From NCBI GenBank assembly GCA_964612485.1, contig CAZTFF010000014.1, forward strand, positions 1-64,000: DNA of 64,000 nt, read 5' to 3'. The DNA is from JAFGNV01 sp964612485. GTDB lineage: Bacteria > Chloroflexota > Anaerolineae > 4572-78 > J111. Position 1 is the first letter of the stretch, and every line of letters starts with the position of its first letter. Positions 59,358 through 64,000 of this stretch are shown here, piece after piece. The position numbers were made by a program, and so were the translations under genes. Below the pieces are notes generated by a model. That model made no database searches. It had not been told where the DNA came from and was given only the letters and a program-made list of their open reading frames with translations.

Positions 59358-61661
59358 ATGGCTAGAAAAAAATCAACACGACGAACAACTAAAAAGAAAC
59401 AAGAAGGGCCGCTCATTCCCCCGGAAGTTACCGGCACGCTGCTGTTCATTGTGTCGGGGATCACATTGTTGAGCCTGTTCACGCCCAACCGGGGCGATCT
59501 GGTAGCCGCCTGGCTCAGATTTTTATATTTTCTGATGGGCTGGGGCCAGTACATTGTCTGGCTGCCGCTTTTTTTGCTGGCCGTCTGGTTTTTCCGGCGC
59601 TATGGCGCGGAAGATGATGACGAAAAGTGGGAGAAACCGGTTGGCACCTTTATGTTTTTGGGGCTGCTGCTGGTTGTGTTTCATCTGATCCAGCCCGGCC
59701 AGGATTTTACCGAACCCGGCGGGGGCGGCATCATCGGCTGGGTGTTGGGCAGTATGCTGCGATCTGCCCTGGGCATGGCGGGAACCATTGTGTTGCTGGT
59801 GGGGCTGTTCCCGCTGGCTCTTGTTTTGATCAGCGGCCTCTCTTTGCGAGAACTGTTCCAGATGATCCGCGACCTCTACTATCGTTTTCAGGATTGGCGC
59901 CATTTCCGGCAATTAACCATCAACCAGCCGGCCAATGCGCCGCCCCGCTCCCCCGAAACAAAACCCGGCTTGTTCGACCGGGTGCTGTCCGGAGGGGCTG
60001 AGAAAAAACCATCCACCGGCAATGACGGCGATGATATTCCCATTAGCGTGGTGGGTGATGTTGATTCCACCGCAGCTGCGCCGGGGCAACACCCCGGTAC
60101 TTTTAACCCGTCAGCCGCGCCAGGTCAGGGCGAAGGAGAATCGGGGGGCAGGCAGTGGCAGTTGCCCGTTATCCCCCAAATTTTTGAAGAGGGGCTTGAA
60201 CACGAAATCAGCGAGGCCGAAATTCGTCAGCGGGTGCGGGTGATCGAAGATACGCTGCTGAGTTTTGGCGTGGAGGTCAAAGTTCGGGAGATCAACCAGG
60301 GTCCGGCGGTCACGCAATTCAGCCTGGAGCCGGGCTATATGGCTACCAAAGATGCCAAAGGCAATCCCCGGAAAGTGCGCGTTTCCCGGATCGTCAACCT
60401 CTCCAATGATCTGGCGCTGGCCTTATCGGCGGCGCCCATCCGCATCGAAGCGCCGATTCCGGGCCGGCCCTACGTGGGGTTGGAGGTTCCCAATTCTAAC
60501 ACCAATCTGGTGACGCTGCGCAATATTCTAGAGTCTGCCCGCTTTCAGCGGGCGCGCGGCCCGTTACGCATGGCCCTGGGGCAGGATGTTTCCGGGCACG
60601 GTGTGGTGGTTGATTTAACCACGATGCCCCACCTGCTGATTGCCGGGGCAACGGGATCGGGCAAAAGTGTGTGCATTAACGCCATTATTGCCTGCCTGTT
60701 AACCACTCACACCCCCGATACTTTGCGTTTGTTGATGATTGACCCCAAAATGGTGGAATTGGTCAACTACAACGGCATTCCCCACCTGCTGGCCCCGGTT
60801 GTAACCGAGTTGGAAAAGGTGGTGGGCGTGCTGAGTTGGGCTGTCCGGGAGATGGATCGCCGCTACAAGACATTTGCCAAAGAGGGCGTGCGGAATATCA
60901 TTGGCTACAACGAAAAAATGGGCAAACAGGGCAAAGACCTTTTGCCTTACATTGTCATCGTGATCGACGAATTGGCCGATTTGATGATGATGGCGCCCGA
61001 CGAGGTAGAACGCACCATCACTCGCATTGCCCAGATGGCCCGGGCCACCGGCATGCACCTGATTATTGCCACCCAGCGCCCCTCGGTCAATGTAGTAACG
61101 GGATTGATCAAAGCCAATTTCCCGGCCCGCATTGCCTTCGCCGTGACCAGCCAGATCGACTCGCGGGTCATTCTCGATTCGCCCGGCGCGGAGCGGTTGT
61201 TGGGCCGGGGCGACATGCTCTACATGGCCTCGGATGAAGCGAAATTACGGCGCTTGCAGGGCGTTTTTGTGTCTGATCAGGAATTGAATAAGCTGGTTCG
61301 CTTCTGGCGCGGCTCCCTGCCGCCATCAGAGCGTAAACCCCGCGCCTTGCAGGAAGGCCCCCGAGAGATGGTGCAGCAGCCGTTGTGGGAAAAAGAGATC
61401 CAGCAGGCCATGGATAGTGACGCCGATCAGGATGAATTGCTGGAAAAAGCCATCGCCGAAGTCCGCCAGCAGGGCCGGGCCTCCGTTTCGTTATTGCAGC
61501 GACGCTTGCGCATTGGTTATGCCCGGGCCGCCCGCCTGGTGGATGAAATGGAAGCGCAGGGCATCATTGGCCCGGATGAAGGCGGGGGCCGGGCCAGGCC
61601 CATTTTGGTAACGCAGGCCGATGATGAGGCCGATCCAACCGCAGAGGAGACAGGCGATTGA
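59358..61661 (+). CDS. ftsK: DNA translocase FtsK/SpoIIIE
   Basis: About 767 residues. Four membrane helices at ~30-160, a Pro/Gly-rich linker, then the motor: Walker A with Lys436 in LIAGATGSGKSVCINAIIA, Walker B IVIVIDELADLMMMAP, and the C-terminal gamma winged helix (ASVSLLQRRLRIGYARAARL, EAQGIIGPDEG) that reads KOPS-like motifs. It pumps chromosome ends through the septum at division. I prefer the ATG at MARKKSTRRT over one 12 codons upstream, for the AAGG site. It overlaps pdxT. Confidence 0.95.
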   Translation: MARKKSTRRTTKKKQEGPLIPPEVTGTLLFIVSGITLLSLFTPNRGDLVAAWLRFLYFLMGWGQYIVWLPLFLLAVWFFRRYGAEDDDEKWEKPVGTFMFLGLLLVVFHLIQPGQDFTEPGGGGIIGWVLGSMLRSALGMAGTIVLLVGLFPLALVLISGLSLRELFQMIRDLYYRFQDWRHFRQLTINQPANAPPRSPETKPGLFDRVLSGGAEKKPSTGNDGDDIPISVVGDVDSTAAAPGQHPGTFNPSAAPGQGEGESGGRQWQLPVIPQIFEEGLEHEISEAEIRQRVRVIEDTLLSFGVEVKVREINQGPAVTQFSLEPGYMATKDAKGNPRKVRVSRIVNLSNDLALALSAAPIRIEAPIPGRPYVGLEVPNSNTNLVTLRNILESARFQRARGPLRMALGQDVSGHGVVVDLTTMPHLLIAGATGSGKSVCINAIIACLLTTHTPDTLRLLMIDPKMVELVNYNGIPHLLAPVVTELEKVVGVLSWAVREMDRRYKTFAKEGVRNIIGYNEKMGKQGKDLLPYIVIVIDELADLMMMAPDEVERTITRIAQMARATGMHLIIATQRPSVNVVTGLIKANFPARIAFAVTSQIDSRVILDSPGAERLLGRGDMLYMASDEAKLRRLQGVFVSDQELNKLVRFWRGSLPPSERKPRALQEGPREMVQQPLWEKEIQQAMDSDADQDELLEKAIAEVRQQGRASVSLLQRRLRIGYARAARLVDEMEAQGIIGPDEGGGRARPILVTQADDEADPTAEETGD

Positions 61662-62359
61662 GCGTCAACCCGTGGAACTTAACGCTGGACCCCGCCGAGA
61701 GCGCGTCCGATCCTTCGGAATTTGCCGATTTGAAGATCGGTGTTCTGGCCCTGCAAGGCGCTTTTTTAGAGCACATCAATATGCTGCGCCGGCTGGGCGC
61801 TCAGGCGGTAGAGGTTCGTTTACCCCAAGATTTGGAGGCCCTGGATGGCCTGATCATTCCCGGCGGCGAAAGCACCACCATCGGCAAGTTGGCCGCCCAA
61901 TACAACCTCATCGAGCCGCTGCGTCGTTTTATCGAAAACAAACAAACCGTCTGGGGAACCTGCGCGGGCATGATATTCCTGGCCAAAGATATTGGGCAGA
62001 CCGGCAGCGGCGGCCACGTGGTACCGGTCCGGCTGGGCGTGATGGACATCACCGTGGATCGCAACGCCTTTGGCCGGCAGGTTGACAGCTTTGAGGCCGA
62101 TCTAACCCCGGCCTTTACCGGCCCGGTTTTGACCGGCAATGATGCGCCGTTTCGTGCGGTGTTCATCCGCGCGCCGTTGATTGAAAAAGTTGGCGACAAC
62201 GTGCAGGTTTTGGCGCGATTAGACGATGGCCGTATTGTGGCCGCGCGTCAGGAGCACCTGCTGGTGACGGCGTTTCATCCTGAATTGAGTGATGATGTCC
62301 GTTTTCATCACTATTTTTTGAAATTGATAAAATCCGGGCGGGAGCAGGATCATCAATAA
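61658..62359 (+). CDS. pdxT: Pyridoxal 5'-phosphate synthase glutaminase subunit
   Basis: 233 residues. Class I glutamine amidotransferase: nucleophile Cys102 in WGTCAGMIFLA, His207 and Glu209 in AFHPELSDD, and IPGGESTTIG in the N-terminal part. It supplies ammonia to PdxS for vitamin B6 synthesis; pdxS is not in the window, which is unusual since they are often adjacent. The start is a TTG overlapping the ftsK stop (TTGA), adding ~25 residues before the family's usual beginning at KIGVLALQGAF. Confidence 0.94.
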   Translation: MSVNPWNLTLDPAESASDPSEFADLKIGVLALQGAFLEHINMLRRLGAQAVEVRLPQDLEALDGLIIPGGESTTIGKLAAQYNLIEPLRRFIENKQTVWGTCAGMIFLAKDIGQTGSGGHVVPVRLGVMDITVDRNAFGRQVDSFEADLTPAFTGPVLTGNDAPFRAVFIRAPLIEKVGDNVQVLARLDDGRIVAARQEHLLVTAFHPELSDDVRFHHYFLKLIKSGREQDHQ

Positions 62360-62792
62360 GCCACACCCCACCAACGGGCCACAATCCGATAAGCCCTACG
62401 CGGTCCGCGCGCTGTTGGTTCGCAACGATGAAATTTTGTTGATCCATCACCGCTTTAGAGACCCGGCCATGTTTGATAAATGGACCTTTCCCGGCGGGCG
62501 GCTTAATCCCGATGAAACCGACCCGCTCTGCGCCCTGCACCGTGAAATGCAGGAAGAGTTGTCGGTAGATGTAGAGATATTGGGACAGGTGGGCGTATTC
62601 TACAGCCGCACCGGTATGGACTACACTATTTTTGCCGCCGAGCCGTTGGGCGAGTTAGGCCCCCTCCAGCCCGACGAAATCCACGATCTCCTGTGGCTCA
62701 CCCCCGCCGAAATTTACGAGATGCATGTCCGCGATAAACTTCAATTTGGGTTTGAGATGGATGCGGTTCTGGCCTATTTGCGGGAATTTTGA
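62349..62792 (+). CDS. Nudix hydrolase
   Basis: About 125-147 residues. The Nudix box region reads GGRLNPDETDPLCALHREMQ then EEL; there is one extra residue between the Glu and the Arg-Glu compared with the usual spacing. The frame is open upstream of the only standard start (TTG 62415), which would cut the first beta strand (KPYAVRALLVRNDEILLIHH). A GGAG site lies just before ATC codons at 62349 and 62352, so translation may begin at a non-standard ATC. Overlaps pdxT. It cleaves a nucleoside diphosphate derivative; the substrate is unknown. Confidence 0.85.
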   Translation: MINKPHPTNGPQSDKPYAVRALLVRNDEILLIHHRFRDPAMFDKWTFPGGRLNPDETDPLCALHREMQEELSVDVEILGQVGVFYSRTGMDYTIFAAEPLGELGPLQPDEIHDLLWLTPAEIYEMHVRDKLQFGFEMDAVLAYLREF

Positions 62793-62796
62793 TTGT

Positions 62797-63738
62797 TTAC
62801 CAATTCTTGCGCCAGTTGGCCACAATAATCGATTTGTCCATCGTCACCTCCACCTCAATCGTATCCGACAATTTTTGCAGCACGTTCTGCCCATCTTCCG
62901 TGTGAACCACGGTCAATTGCCATTTGCAGGGAACGGGCCGCCGGTCAATGGTTATGTCGTAAAAACCAGGCGGATCATTGACGCTGTCGTTAGAATCAAA
63001 GGCCGGCACCGGGCCGGATGGATTGGAGATGATCCGGTACGTGCCGCACTGCGCCTCAACCGTCACGCCGTTGACCGGATTGCCGTTGGCATCGGTAATG
63101 TTCCCCAAAAACCGGGTCAATCCCGCGTTGGTGTCGCCGTACCAGCCGGTGGGTTCGTATTGAACCGGTGGTTTGGTGGGCGGAGGAACCGGCGTGGTCG
63201 TCGGCGGGTTGGGCAGGGGAGGCGCGGCAACCACCGGTACGCCTGCCGTTTGAGCGGCCGCCACCACCGAATCGGCCACCCAGCCCAAAGCGCCGTCCGC
63301 TTGCTGCACCTGCCACCACGTGCCGGATTCATTTTGACCGGTTACGGTCAGGGCCGTGCCGGGCGCCAGCGAACCGGTAACGGGATAGGCCGTATCCGGG
63401 CCGGAGCGAATATTGACGGTGGTGGCCGACCTCACTTGAGAAATGGCCGGAACAGGCATGTCGGTTGGCGCGGCGGTTGCCGTTGGTGAGGGCGGCGGGG
63501 TAGCGGTTGCTTCATCGACAGGCGTGGAAGTAGGAACCGGCGTGTCGGTAGGGGGCGGCGTGTTGGCTGCGATGATCAGCGTAGTTGCGGTAGGGGTAAA
63601 GGTTGGGGGCAGAATCACGGTGGGCGTAGGCCGGGCGACCGTCATCGTTTGGAAGAGTACGCTGAAAAATAGGGTGAAAATTCCATACAGGGCAACTATG
63701 CCCAGAATGACCAGAAGCCAGATCGTTATCTTTTTCAT
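62797..63738 (-). CDS. Membrane-anchored SH3b-domain protein with Thr/Pro linker
   Basis: 313 residues. N-terminal helix (IWLLVILGIVALYGIFTLFF), a ~60-residue Pro/Thr linker (TPTVILPPTFTPTATT...), an SH3b domain (TTVNIRSGPDTAYPVTGSLA, WWQVQQADGALGWVADSVV), a Pro-rich hinge, and a C-terminal beta domain of ~110 residues (GITDANGNPVNGVTV-like start at LGNITDANGNPVNGVTVEAQ, ending in CKWQLTVVHTEDGQ) resembling carboxypeptidase regulatory-like folds. The SH3b part may bind peptidoglycan. Stop lies 4 bases from the convergent Nudix gene. Confidence 0.87.
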   Translation of the reverse strand: MKKITIWLLVILGIVALYGIFTLFFSVLFQTMTVARPTPTVILPPTFTPTATTLIIAANTPPPTDTPVPTSTPVDEATATPPPSPTATAAPTDMPVPAISQVRSATTVNIRSGPDTAYPVTGSLAPGTALTVTGQNESGTWWQVQQADGALGWVADSVVAAAQTAGVPVVAAPPLPNPPTTTPVPPPTKPPVQYEPTGWYGDTNAGLTRFLGNITDANGNPVNGVTVEAQCGTYRIISNPSGPVPAFDSNDSVNDPPGFYDITIDRRPVPCKWQLTVVHTEDGQNVLQKLSDTIEVEVTMDKSIIVANWRKNW

Positions 63739-64000
63739 GGAAACCTCATTTTATTATTGTTCATGATGATTCTACCAGCCCTTCGCCCCAGGCCAAAAGT
63801 TGAGCCAGATACCGTGTTTTTACCGTGTGATGTGCCATCCGCTACCTCCGTGTCAATAAAATTTTTACGCCACCCGTAGTACAGGTAGTATAAATGATGA
63901 AGCCATTTACCGGCAAGTTAACGGCCTGAATTGACATGGTTCGTGGCTCGTGTCATAATCAAAGCAGAGGTTAAACATAATGTTTTTTGATGAAGCCAAA
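63739..64000. other. Gene-free stretch at right window edge
   Basis: About 260 bases between the start of the SH3b gene (minus strand) and the window end. It must contain that gene's promoter; I see no box of the shared stress type and no supported gene. Confidence 0.5.

Overview
The window is one GC-rich bacterial chromosome segment (I estimate the low-to-mid 50s percent G+C) carrying about 50 genes. No rRNA, phage, transposase or CRISPR is visible. The gene families suggest a Chloroflexota organism close to Anaerolineae: Thr/Pro-rich 'TPTPT' surface proteins, FAS1 and LysM secreted proteins, SIMPL and DUF2723 proteins, a huge thioester alpha-2-macroglobulin lipoprotein, and an HU-like protein with a DUF4469-type tail. 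This placement is inference; there is no marker gene to confirm it.

Positions 1-28,400 form a stress and dormancy island. It holds cysteine synthase, OsmC (one intact, one broken), a two-component pair, HtrA, SIMPL, BON, UspA, a Lon-like protease, a phosphoribosyltransferase, PRC-barrel, triple-FAS1 and DUF7282 proteins, YtxH, DedA, ZIP, two P-type ATPases flanking MgtC, and an M50 protease. Eight promoters here share one layout: a box ending in TTAGTATAG or a close variant, then 20 bases (21 in one case), then a -10 hexamer. This points to one activator controlling much of the island.

Positions 28,400-47,100 are mainly cell surface: two GT39-type glycosyltransferases, a DUF2723 transferase, a FecR-like protein, a triple-LysM protein, an aldolase, a large membrane histidine kinase and the 2,059-residue macroglobulin.

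Positions 47,100-56,400 are a signalling and accessory region. An HU/DUF4469 gene is preceded by nine tetO-like palindromes at an exact 22-bp period. There are also tRNA-Gly(CCC), a PAS-STAS protein, an FHA protein, a CheY-like protein, and two tandem candidate small RNAs with a C-rich anti-Shine-Dalgarno segment. Positions 56,500-63,740 are housekeeping: trxB, serA, ftsK, pdxT, Nudix, and an SH3b protein.

A second theme is gene wreckage. At least six loci look like products of internal deletions that joined unrelated coding sequences: the osmC remnant, aldo/keto reductase fused to a phosphotransferase, an ABC ATPase fused to an FtsX permease, a cytochrome c fused to a LuxR domain, a collapsed hybrid kinase and a ComB fragment. 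These are either real reductive deletions or assembly joins, and read mapping would decide.
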